Shown one piece after another: positions 1 through 6,212 of a DNA stretch of 8,567 bases; position 1 is the first letter of the stretch; each line of letters begins with the position of its first letter. This stretch comes from Gammaproteobacteria bacterium (GTDB lineage: Bacteria; Pseudomonadota; Gammaproteobacteria; Nitrosococcales; Methylophagaceae). Location of the stretch: the NCBI GenBank assembly GCA_002402245.1, contig NVVP01000001.1:23463-32029 (forward strand). Reading direction: 5' to 3'. The notes beneath the pieces were generated by a model that did no database searches, had not been told where the DNA came from, and worked only from the letters and a program-made list of their open reading frames with translations. The position numbers and the translations under genes were made by a program.

Positions 1-1
1 A

Positions 2-391
2 AATTTTGATACCGCATTGGGCATTCATGCTGATGCACTAAAAATTCGGGCACGACGGGCAGAATTACTGGCATCAAACCTGGTTAATGTCGATACACCT
101 AACTATAAAGCTAGGGATATTGATTTTCAATCAGCGATGAAAATGGCTGCTAGCGGTCAATCATCAGCGATGCAAACAACGCATTCTCAGCATATGTCTA
201 CATCAGGCAGTTTGCAGAATGATTTAACCATACAATTTCGGACCTCAATTCAAGATTCGCTAGACGGTAATACTGTTGATGAGCAAATTGAGCAAGCACA
301 GTTTATGCAAAACACAGTTCAGTATCAGGCTAGCTTGTCTTTCTTAGGTGCCCGATTTCAAGGCTTATTATCTGCGATAAGAGGAGAGTAA
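2..391 (+). CDS. flgB: Flagellar proximal rod protein FlgB (5' end cut by window)
   Basis: FlgB is a proximal rod subunit in the periplasmic drive shaft, next to the MS-ring/export gate, and is exported by the flagellar type III apparatus. The frame is open from base 2 (first residues NFDTALGIHADAL), so the real ATG lies just outside the window; family proteins start only a few residues earlier. The 129 visible residues hold the N-terminal rod signature SNLVNVDTPNYKARDIDF at about residues 25-42, typical of FlgB (DTPNYKARD rather than the NTTGFK of hook/distal rod proteins). They end in a C-terminal amphipathic helix with VDEQIEQAQFMQN and a final LGARFQGLLSAIRGE. Both terminal helices are expected to pair in the D0 layer. 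The gene is followed after 5 nt by flgC. A TTG at 17 could be read as a start but would remove conserved residues. Identification is secure; only the extreme N-terminus is missing. Confidence 0.96.
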   Translation, partial: NFDTALGIHADALKIRARRAELLASNLVNVDTPNYKARDIDFQSAMKMAASGQSSAMQTTHSQHMSTSGSLQNDLTIQFRTSIQDSLDGNTVDEQIEQAQFMQNTVQYQASLSFLGARFQGLLSAIRGE

Positions 392-396
392 TTACC

Positions 397-810
397 ATGT
401 CTTTATTTAGTATATTCGATATAGCGGGTAGTGGAATGAGTGCTCAGTCACTACGTTTGAATACCACTGCCAGTAATTTGGCTAATGCAAATAGTGTTAG
501 TAGTAGTGTTGGTGAAGTTTATCGTACTCGAAGCCCTGTTTTTTCTGCTGTACTTAATGATGCAGAACAGGGATATAAACAGGGTAGTGTCAAAGTAAGA
601 GGCATTGTTGAAAGTCAAGCACCGGTACGACAGGAATACAACCCTAGTCATCCATTAGCAAATGAAGACGGTTATGTATTTCATTCAAATGTCGATCCGA
701 TTGCTGAGATGGCTAATATGATGTCAGCCTCCCGTTCATATCAAAATAATGTTGAAATTGCCAATACATCAAAGCAATTATTAATGAGTACATTGCAATT
801 AGGGAAATAA
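397..810 (+). CDS. flgC: Flagellar proximal rod protein FlgC
   Basis: FlgC is the second proximal rod protein, polymerising with FlgB in the periplasm after type III export. The product is 137 residues, close to the usual ~134-138. Residues 1-35 contain the start MSLFSIFDIAGSGMSAQSLR and the rod motif ASNLANANSV, where the ANAxS form is characteristic of FlgC. The C-terminal part has YNPSHPLANEDGYV and then SNVDPIAEMANMMSASRSYQ, matching the FlgC-specific pattern of Pro-rich turn plus terminal helix. A strong Shine-Dalgarno GAGGAGAG at 381-388, inside the end of flgB, lies 8 nt before the ATG and supports this start. Spacing to flgB is 5 nt and to flgD 10 nt, so it is cotranscribed and probably coupled. 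Nothing unusual is seen. Confidence 0.97.
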   Translation: MSLFSIFDIAGSGMSAQSLRLNTTASNLANANSVSSSVGEVYRTRSPVFSAVLNDAEQGYKQGSVKVRGIVESQAPVRQEYNPSHPLANEDGYVFHSNVDPIAEMANMMSASRSYQNNVEIANTSKQLLMSTLQLGK

Positions 811-820
811 GGGGTAAGTC

Positions 821-1492
821 ATGTCGGTAACAAGTGTAAGTGATACCTATAAATCATTAGGAGTTTATTCAGGTGATAGTAAAGCAGAAGAGGATTCTGG
901 CAACTTAGGCATTGATGATTTTTTGAAGTTGATGACCACAGAGTTGGAAAATCAAGATCCTTTAGATCCAATGGATAATAGTCAAATGTTAAGCCAAATA
1001 GCTTCATTTGCGACGGTAACGGGAATTGATGATTTGCAAACATCATTCAGTAGTTTTGCAGACAATATGGAGTCATCACAATCGGTACAGGCTTCAGCTT
1101 TAATAGGTAATTCAGTTTTGATTGAATCCTCGGTTGGAAATATGACTGAAGATGAAGGCCTATCTGGACAAATTTACGTTTCAGATGATGTGACTGATCT
1201 AACCGTAAAAATATACAGTGAAGAAGGTGAGTTGATTAAAACCCTAGAAATAGGCGAGGCTTCAGGCTATACCGACTTTACTTGGGACGGACAGAATGAA
1301 GAGGGGGAGGTTATGGAGCCGGGCCCCTATCAGTTCGTAGCATCAGGAACAATTGATGGTGAAAATACATCTTTTGCTACGGCTACGGTCGGAACAGTTG
1401 AAAGTATTGTGTTGGGAAGCGATGAAGGAATCATATTAAACCTTACTGGTATAGGTTCCGTACTATTTAGTGACGCGTTAGAAATAACTTAG
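821..1492 (+). CDS. flgD: Flagellar hook cap / hook assembly scaffold FlgD
   Basis: FlgD caps the tip of the growing hook, helps FlgE subunits fold and add, and is later displaced by FlgK. The product has 223 residues (family about 220-230). The conserved N-terminal block is at about residues 29-75: LGIDDFLKLMTTELENQDPL, then DPMDNSQMLSQIASFATVTG, the hallmark of FlgD and the region linked to export and capping. After a linker come Ig/tudor-like segments, with VKIYSEEGELIKTLEIG at about 129-145 and the FlgD Ig-like turn TDFTWDGQNEEGEVMEPGPY at about 151-170. The protein ends in a short Tudor-like strand set finishing LFSDALEIT. AAGGGG at 809-814 overlaps the flgC stop and sits 6 nt before the ATG, suggesting coupled translation. 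The N-terminus starts directly in the Ser-rich flexible leader, as usual for this family. Confidence 0.97.
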   Translation: MSVTSVSDTYKSLGVYSGDSKAEEDSGNLGIDDFLKLMTTELENQDPLDPMDNSQMLSQIASFATVTGIDDLQTSFSSFADNMESSQSVQASALIGNSVLIESSVGNMTEDEGLSGQIYVSDDVTDLTVKIYSEEGELIKTLEIGEASGYTDFTWDGQNEEGEVMEPGPYQFVASGTIDGENTSFATATVGTVESIVLGSDEGIILNLTGIGSVLFSDALEIT

Positions 1493-1503
1493 AGGGAAAA
1501 ATC

Positions 1504-2766
1504 ATGTCTTTTACTACATCTTTAACAGGTTTAAATGCAGCAGCAGCTGATTTAAATGTGAAATCAAATAATATTGCCAATGTGAATACCACGGGTTTTA
1601 AAAGTTCCCGAGCTGAGTTTGCCGATGTCTATGCCGTATCAGCATTTGGCAGCAGCAGCACTGCAATTGGTAGTGGTACGGTATTGAGTAATGTTGCCCA
1701 ACAATTCAATCAAGGTAATCTTGAATTTACAGATAGTTCACTAGATTTAGCGATCAGTGGTGAAGGTTTCTTTGCATTATCTCCTACTGCTACTAGTGGC
1801 GAAGTCGTGTATTCGAGGGCAGGCGCCTTAGGGGTTGATGAAGATGGTTATGTAGTTAATAGCTCTGGTCTCTATTTGCTTACTTTCCCTGTGAATGCTG
1901 ATGGCACCGTATCTTCAACCAGCTTATCCAGTGCATCACCTTTATTATTACCTAATGATGCTGGCACGCCACAAGCTACAAGTACTGCTGCATTAGCAAC
2001 TAATCTCTCTTCAACGGTGACCAGTGTGGCTGGACCGATAGATCCCTTAGATGCAACCACCTATAACAATTCAACCTCAACGACGATTTATGACTCTTTA
2101 GGTAATGAACATGTTATGACAACTTATTACCGAAAAACAGGCACGGCTAATGAGTGGGAGGTTGATATATATGTTGATAACCCTGCGGGCTCTCAAACAA
2201 GAATCTCACCGGCAACACCGACAACACTTATTTTTGATCCGGCTTCTGGTGGTGCATTAGATGCTGCTAGTCCGACAGATATAGCCTTGAATGTTACTGC
2301 TTGGGATAGTGGCGCGACAGTGCCACAAACGTTTAATGTATCGGTATTAGGTACAACACAAAACTCAGGTGCCTTTTCAGTATCAAGTACCTCTCAAGAT
2401 GGCTTTGCAACAGGGCAGCTATCTGGTTTAGAGATTGGTGAAAATGGTTTGGTAAAAGCAAGTTATACCAATGGGCAATCAACACCGCTCGGTAAAATTG
2501 TCTTGGCTACCTTCGCTAATCCACAGGGTTTAAGTCAAATAGGTGGTACCGCTTGGAGAGAAACATTAGCTTCTGGTGCGGTGTTAGCAGGAGAGGCAGG
2601 CTCAGGTCGATTAGGATTAATTCAGTCAGGTGCTTTAGAAGCTTCAACAACTGATTTAACATCTGAGCTGGTGGGCCTCATTACTGCTCAGCGTAATTTC
2701 CAAGCAAACTCAAAAGCAATTGAGACTAATAACACTATTACTCAAACGATTATTAACTTAGCTTAA
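1504..2766 (+). CDS. flgE: Flagellar hook protein FlgE
   Basis: FlgE is the major subunit of the curved extracellular hook, the universal joint between rod and filament. The product has 420 residues, in the usual 400-450 range. The D0/D1 part begins MSFTTSLTGLNAAAADLNVK and carries SNNIANVNTTGFKSSRAEFA at about 21-40. The motif LDLAISGEGFFAL is at about 80-92, followed by YSRAGALGVDEDGYVV. The central surface-exposed D2 region (about 130-300) is Ser/Thr/Ala rich and includes the FlaE-type segment TIYDSLGNEHVMTTYYR at about 194-210. Residues 297-343 (DGFATGQLSGLEIGENG, KIVLATFANPQGL) return to D1, and the C-terminal helix has TSELVGLITAQRNFQANSKA. The SD AGAGGG at 1491-1496 overlaps the flgD stop. 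Length and the GATGQLSG-like block favour FlgE over FlgG or FlgF. Confidence 0.97.
   Translation: MSFTTSLTGLNAAAADLNVKSNNIANVNTTGFKSSRAEFADVYAVSAFGSSSTAIGSGTVLSNVAQQFNQGNLEFTDSSLDLAISGEGFFALSPTATSGEVVYSRAGALGVDEDGYVVNSSGLYLLTFPVNADGTVSSTSLSSASPLLLPNDAGTPQATSTAALATNLSSTVTSVAGPIDPLDATTYNNSTSTTIYDSLGNEHVMTTYYRKTGTANEWEVDIYVDNPAGSQTRISPATPTTLIFDPASGGALDAASPTDIALNVTAWDSGATVPQTFNVSVLGTTQNSGAFSVSSTSQDGFATGQLSGLEIGENGLVKASYTNGQSTPLGKIVLATFANPQGLSQIGGTAWRETLASGAVLAGEAGSGRLGLIQSGALEASTTDLTSELVGLITAQRNFQANSKAIETNNTITQTIINLA
1567..1602 (+). repeat. Rod/hook signature repeat, copy in flgE
   Basis: These 36 bases encode NNIANVNTTGFK of FlgE. They match the flgG copy (3653-3688) at 32 of 36 positions and the flgF copy (2872-2907) at 29 of 36, with 17 identical bases in a row against flgF (GCCAATGTGAATACCAC). 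The protein motif is conserved across rod and hook proteins and reflects their common ancestry. Confidence 0.85.
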
Positions 2767-2802
2767 TAGCTGTTTGACCTTGCTGTAGAAGGAGACTTAA
2801 TT

Positions 2803-3546
2803 ATGGATAGAATGCTCTATATTTCAATGAATGCTGCACAGCAAGTGATGCGTTCACAGGCTGCAAATAGTAATAATCTGGCCAATGTGAATACCACAGG
2901 GTTTCGTGCTGATTTTGAACAATTTAGAAGCATGCCTGTGTTTGGAGAAGGATTGCCTACACGGGTGTATTCCATGAGTGAGCGTCCGGCAACTGACTAT
3001 CAGCAAGGTTCGGTAGCCTCAACAGGTCGTGAGTTAGATATCTCGATTCAAGGTGAAGGGTTTATTGCTGTACAAGGTAAAGATGGCCGTGAGGGTTATA
3101 CCCGAGCAGGTGATTTACATATAACAGAATCAGGTCAATTGGTAACGGGTACAGGCTTAGCTGTAATGGGTGAAGGTGGACCAATCGCTATTCCTCCTTC
3201 TGAAAAAGTTGAGATAGGAGCGGATGGCACAATTTCTGTTCGTCCTATAGGTGCTGCAGCTAATGCATTGACACAGTTAGACAGAATTAAATTAGTGAAG
3301 CCAGAGCTGAATCAATTACAAAAAGAGGCAGATGGTTTAATGCGTTTAGCGGATGGTGCTGATGCGCCATTGGATGCCACTGTGACCATCGCATCTGGAA
3401 CATTAGAAGGTAGTAATGTGAATGCTGTTCATGCCTTGGTGAATATGATTGAGTTGCAACGACAGTATGAAATGCAAATTAAGATGATGAGTACTGCCGA
3501 GAAGAACAGTGATTCAACGGCACGCTTGTTGCAAATAAGTAGTTAA
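2803..3546 (+). CDS. flgF: Flagellar rod protein FlgF
   Basis: FlgF is a rod subunit lying between the proximal rod and the distal FlgG rod, present in only a few copies in well-studied systems. The product has 247 residues (E. coli about 251). It opens MDRMLYISMNAAQQVMRSQA, the FlgF-type start (FlgG begins with a different MNxALWIAKTGL pattern), then SNNLANVNTTGFRADF at about 23-38. The core motif LDISIQGEGFIAVQ is at about 78-91 with GYTRAGDLHITESGQLV behind it. The C-terminal helix holds GTLEGSNVNAVHALVNMIEL at about 199-218, followed by QRQYEMQIKMM. The SD AGAAGGAGA at 2787-2795 is close to ideal and 7 nt from the ATG. It follows flgE after 36 nt, one of the two longest gaps here; no terminator or clear promoter is visible in that gap. 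Confidence 0.96.
   Translation: MDRMLYISMNAAQQVMRSQAANSNNLANVNTTGFRADFEQFRSMPVFGEGLPTRVYSMSERPATDYQQGSVASTGRELDISIQGEGFIAVQGKDGREGYTRAGDLHITESGQLVTGTGLAVMGEGGPIAIPPSEKVEIGADGTISVRPIGAAANALTQLDRIKLVKPELNQLQKEADGLMRLADGADAPLDATVTIASGTLEGSNVNAVHALVNMIELQRQYEMQIKMMSTAEKNSDSTARLLQISS
2872..2907 (+). repeat. Rod/hook signature repeat, copy in flgF
   Basis: This copy encodes NNLANVNTTGFR of FlgF. It matches the flgG copy at 30 of 36 bases; half of the differences are in the last codon (Arg instead of Lys). It is coding sequence, not a mobile or regulatory repeat. Confidence 0.85.
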
Positions 3547-3583
3547 ACGCGATTATGCGTCAAAATAATGTAGGAGCGAAGCC

Positions 3584-4369
3584 ATGAACCAAGCGTTATG
3601 GATTGCTAAAACAGGGCTTGATGCCCAGCAAACAAGAATGTCAGTTATTTCAAATAATTTGGCCAATGTTAATACCACGGGGTTTAAACAAGATCGTGCA
3701 GTATTCGAAGATTTGCTATATCAAACTATTCGACAACCGGGTGCACAGTCTTCTGCTAATACACAGTTACCTTCTGGTTTAATGCTAGGTACGGGTGTAC
3801 GTACTGTGGCGACTGAAAAACTACATACTCAAGGTAATATTGAACAAACATCTAATGCTTTAGATGTGGCGGTACAAGGACGAGGCTTCTTTCAAATATT
3901 GATGCCTGATGGCGGTATTTCTTATACGCGTGATGGCACATTTCAGCTTGATTCTGATGGCCAAATAGTGATGTCCAATGGTTATCCTTTGCAGCCATCA
4001 ATGACTGTCCCTATTGATGCTCAAAGTATTACTATTAGTTCTGACGGTACAGTTACTGTACTGGAAGATGGACAATCTGCACCTACGACAATTGGTAATA
4101 TTGAGTTAGCTGATTTTGTTAATCCAACAGGGCTACAGCCTATGGGTGAAAATTTATACAATGAAACTGCGGCAAGTGGTGCACCGATAACGGGAACACC
4201 AGGTTTGACTGGATTAGGTTCAACTATTGGCGGCGCGCTTGAAACATCTAATGTTAATGTGGTGACCGAATTAATCAATATGATTGAAACACAACGCGCT
4301 TATGAAATGAATTCAAAAGCGATTTCAACAGCCGATCAAATGCTGCAATACGCTAGTCAAAACCTATAG
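3584..4369 (+). CDS. flgG: Flagellar distal rod protein FlgG
   Basis: FlgG forms the straight distal rod that runs through the P- and L-rings. The product has 261 residues, almost exactly the enterobacterial length of 260. The start MNQALWIAKTGLDAQQTRMS and the SNNLANVNTTGFKQDRAVFE motif at about 23-42 are typical. The FlgG-specific segment YQTIRQPGAQSS at about 46-57, followed by LPSGLMLGTGVRTVATEKLH, is the insertion known to make the rod straight and rigid compared with the hook, and it is fully present. The GRGFFQILMPDGGISYTRDG core is at about 99-118, and the C-terminal helix has ETSNVNVVTELINMIETQRA. The SD TAGGAG at 3571-3576 lies 7 nt before the ATG. The 37-nt gap to flgF contains only a tiny ACGC-GATTAT-GCGT palindrome. 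Confidence 0.98.
   Translation: MNQALWIAKTGLDAQQTRMSVISNNLANVNTTGFKQDRAVFEDLLYQTIRQPGAQSSANTQLPSGLMLGTGVRTVATEKLHTQGNIEQTSNALDVAVQGRGFFQILMPDGGISYTRDGTFQLDSDGQIVMSNGYPLQPSMTVPIDAQSITISSDGTVTVLEDGQSAPTTIGNIELADFVNPTGLQPMGENLYNETAASGAPITGTPGLTGLGSTIGGALETSNVNVVTELINMIETQRAYEMNSKAISTADQMLQYASQNL
3653..3688 (+). repeat. Rod/hook signature repeat, copy in flgG
   Basis: This copy encodes NNLANVNTTGFK of FlgG and is the closest to the flgE copy (32 of 36 bases). Codon choice for Asn (AAT) and Thr (ACC, ACG) is shared as well as the amino acids. Confidence 0.85.
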
Positions 4370-4381
4370 CCATCATTAGGA

Positions 4382-4387
4382 TGAGGA
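4382..4387 (+). promoter_or_regulatory. Ribosome binding site that decides the flgH start
   Basis: TGAGGA lies 8 nt before the ATG at 4396. The ATG at 4381 has AGG directly against it, too close for use. The ATG at 4387 could use AGGA at 4378-4381 with a 5-nt spacing, so it remains a weaker alternative. All three starts are in the same frame and keep the lipobox intact. Confidence 0.6.
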
Positions 4388-4395
4388 TGATTATT

Positions 4396-5103
4396 ATGAA
4401 AAATATCATTTATTTTTTAACATTATTAAGTGTGGTTTTATTGACGGCTTGTAATTCAACCGCCGTTAAACGGGATCCAGCCTATGCTGTAGTGAGACCG
4501 GTTGCCGTTGAACAGCCTAAGAGTAGTGATGGCGCTATTTTTAATGTCAGTAATAATATTTCTTTATTTGAAGATTATCGTGCTCGTCGTGTAGGTGATA
4601 TTTTAACGATTAATTTAGAAGAACAAACTGAGGCTGAAAAAGAGTCTGCGACCAAAACAAGTAAGACCAATTCAAGTAGTATTACCAACCCGACTATTTT
4701 GGGCACAACGGCTGAGTTTGATTTGCCTAACTTCTTACCGTTAGCGAGTAGCAAGAATAATAATTTAGGACTTAGTCTGGAGTCTGCTCATAGCTTTAAT
4801 GGCTCAGGAGATAGTGACCAAAGTAATAAATTAACCGGTAGTATCACCGTATCAGTGGTGGAAGTCCTTCCTAACGGTAATATGCTTATTCGTGGTGAAA
4901 AAGTGATCACTATTAACCAAGGTAATGAATATATTCGTATAGCAGGCATGATTAGTCCACGTGACATTGATGCTGATAATGCCATTTCTTCAAAACGAAT
5001 TGCAGATGCTCAAATTTCTTATACGGGAGATGGACCAACCAATGACTCTAATGTCATGGGATGGTTGGCTCGTTTCTTTATTAGTTCATTAATGCCATTT
5101 TAA
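4396..5103 (+). CDS. flgH: Flagellar L-ring lipoprotein FlgH
   Basis: FlgH is the outer-membrane lipoprotein that forms the L-ring bushing around the distal rod. With the start at 4396 it has 235 residues (E. coli about 232). A lipoprotein signal peptide is clear: MKN, a hydrophobic stretch, then the lipobox LTAC with the acylated Cys at residue 19 (codon at 4450). The mature part has DPAYAVVRPV at 28-37, SLFEDYRARRVGDILTI at 56-72, a Ser/Thr-rich variable loop at about 85-145, then the family core GSITVSVVEVLPNGNMLIRG at 148-167 and EYIRIAGMISPRDID at 178-192. The end, NVMGWLARFFISSLMPF, is a typical FlgH terminus. In-frame ATGs at 4381 and 4387 would add 5 or 3 residues; 4396 is chosen because TGAGGA at 4382-4387 is well placed for it and it gives a compact signal peptide. 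flgI follows after 11 nt. Confidence 0.96.
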   Translation: MKNIIYFLTLLSVVLLTACNSTAVKRDPAYAVVRPVAVEQPKSSDGAIFNVSNNISLFEDYRARRVGDILTINLEEQTEAEKESATKTSKTNSSSITNPTILGTTAEFDLPNFLPLASSKNNNLGLSLESAHSFNGSGDSDQSNKLTGSITVSVVEVLPNGNMLIRGEKVITINQGNEYIRIAGMISPRDIDADNAISSKRIADAQISYTGDGPTNDSNVMGWLARFFISSLMPF

Positions 5104-5114
5104 AGGAGCTGAAG

Positions 5115-6209
5115 ATGAATATTAAAGTAGGGTTATTATTTCTTGTATTTACTTTGTGTTCCCCTTGGGTTCAGGCTGAACGAATTAAGGATTTAGCTTC
5201 CATTGCTGGGGTACGGAATAACCAATTAATAGGCTATGGCTTAGTCGTTGGTTTGAATGGTACTGGAGATAAAACAAAGTTCACAGGCCAAAGTTTACGT
5301 AGTATGTTACGTGAAATGGGGGTTAAATTAACCCCTGGAACCGATCCTAAAAGTAAGAATGTAGCAGCGGTTATTGTGCATGCTAATTTAACCCCCTTTG
5401 CAAAACCAGGGCAGAATATTGATGTCACTATTTCATCAATAGGTGATGCTAAGAGTTTACGTGGTGGTAGTTTGATTATGACTCCTTTAAAAGGAGTGGA
5501 TGGTCAAATATATGCGATGGCTCAAGGCAATTTAGTGGTAGGTGGTTTTGGTGCTGAAGCGGGAGATGGTTCACGCGTTACAGTGAATATCCCTAGTGCA
5601 GGACGCATTCCTAACGGTGCGACGGTCGAGCGTACAGTAAAGAATGCCTTTAATGTTGGCGATCATATTATTCTAAACTTACACCAAGCTGATTTTACAA
5701 CAGCCAGTCGTTTAACAGATGTAATTAATTACACCTTGGGGAAAGGTACGGCTCGTTCAATGGATGCAGGTTCTATTAAGATTAATGCACCGAGGGATCC
5801 GAGTCAGCGTGTACCTTTTTTATCTTTAGTTGAAAATCTTGAACTTAAACCAGGCGATGCAGCTGCTAAAATTGTGGTGAATTCACGTACAGGAACGATT
5901 GTGATCGGCCAGCATGTTCGTGTATCACCTGCAGCGGTAACGCATGGTAATTTGTCGGTGACTATTTCAGCTAATCCTGAAGTGAGTCAACCAAATGCAT
6001 TCTCAAATGGTGAAACAGTAATTACACCTAACTTTGATATTGAGCTGACAGAAGAAGATAGCCGAATGTTCTTATTTGATTCAGGTGTGACATTGAATCA
6101 AATTGTTAATGCTGTTAATCAAGTCGGTGCAGCACCTGGTGACTTAGTGGCTATTCTTGAAGCTTTGAAACAAGCTGGTGCATTGCGTGCCGAATTAGTG
6201 ATTATTTAA
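5115..6209 (+). CDS. flgI: Flagellar P-ring protein FlgI
   Basis: FlgI forms the periplasmic P-ring around the rod at the peptidoglycan layer. It is exported by the Sec pathway rather than the flagellar type III route. The product has 364 residues (E. coli about 365). A cleavable signal peptide is visible: MNIK, a hydrophobic core VGLLFLVFTLC, then PWVQA with probable cleavage before ERIKDLASI at residue 22. Family blocks follow: GVRNNQLIGYGLVVGLNGTG at 32-51, LTPGTDPKSKNVAAVIVHA at 72-90, KPGQNIDVTISSIGDAKSLR at 97-116, GGSLIMTPLKGVDGQIYAMA at 117-136, and the end AILEALKQAGALRAELVII. The only cysteine, residue 15, lies in the signal peptide, so the mature protein has none. The SD AAAGGAG at 5102-5108 overlaps the flgH stop. 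Assembly normally needs the periplasmic chaperone FlgA, which is not in this window. Confidence 0.98.
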   Translation: MNIKVGLLFLVFTLCSPWVQAERIKDLASIAGVRNNQLIGYGLVVGLNGTGDKTKFTGQSLRSMLREMGVKLTPGTDPKSKNVAAVIVHANLTPFAKPGQNIDVTISSIGDAKSLRGGSLIMTPLKGVDGQIYAMAQGNLVVGGFGAEAGDGSRVTVNIPSAGRIPNGATVERTVKNAFNVGDHIILNLHQADFTTASRLTDVINYTLGKGTARSMDAGSIKINAPRDPSQRVPFLSLVENLELKPGDAAAKIVVNSRTGTIVIGQHVRVSPAAVTHGNLSVTISANPEVSQPNAFSNGETVITPNFDIELTEEDSRMFLFDSGVTLNQIVNAVNQVGAAPGDLVAILEALKQAGALRAELVII

Positions 6210-6212
6210 ATT

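Noticed and set aside
17..391. TTG at 17 as the true start of flgB
   Set aside because: The frame is open upstream to the window edge, and the upstream residues NFDTA match the conserved FlgB N-terminus, so the gene is simply cut by the window.
451..651. Antisense reading frame of 66 codons within flgC
   Set aside because: It lies wholly opposite a well-conserved gene, has no ribosome site or recognisable protein features, and is explained by the coding strand's codon composition.
819..1046. Antisense reading frame of 75 codons within flgD
   Set aside because: It overlaps the most conserved part of flgD and has no independent support.
1599..1629. TTTAAAA...GCCGATGT in flgE as a sigma-28 promoter
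   Set aside because: The spacing and both elements are imperfect, and the GCCGAT part is explained by coding for conserved Ala-Asp in FlgE.
1962..1976. TGGCAC-N5-AAGC in flgE as a sigma-54 promoter
   Set aside because: The spacing is right but the -12 element has two mismatches, and it lies in the middle of flgE with no gene start nearby.
3547..3560. ACGC-GATTAT-GCGT palindrome between flgF and flgG as a terminator
   Set aside because: The stem is only 4 bp and no T-run follows; transcription must continue into flgG and beyond.
4021..4278. Antisense reading frame of 85 codons within flgG
   Set aside because: It is the longest of the opposite-strand frames but sits inside flgG, shows no known domain, and is probably a shadow.
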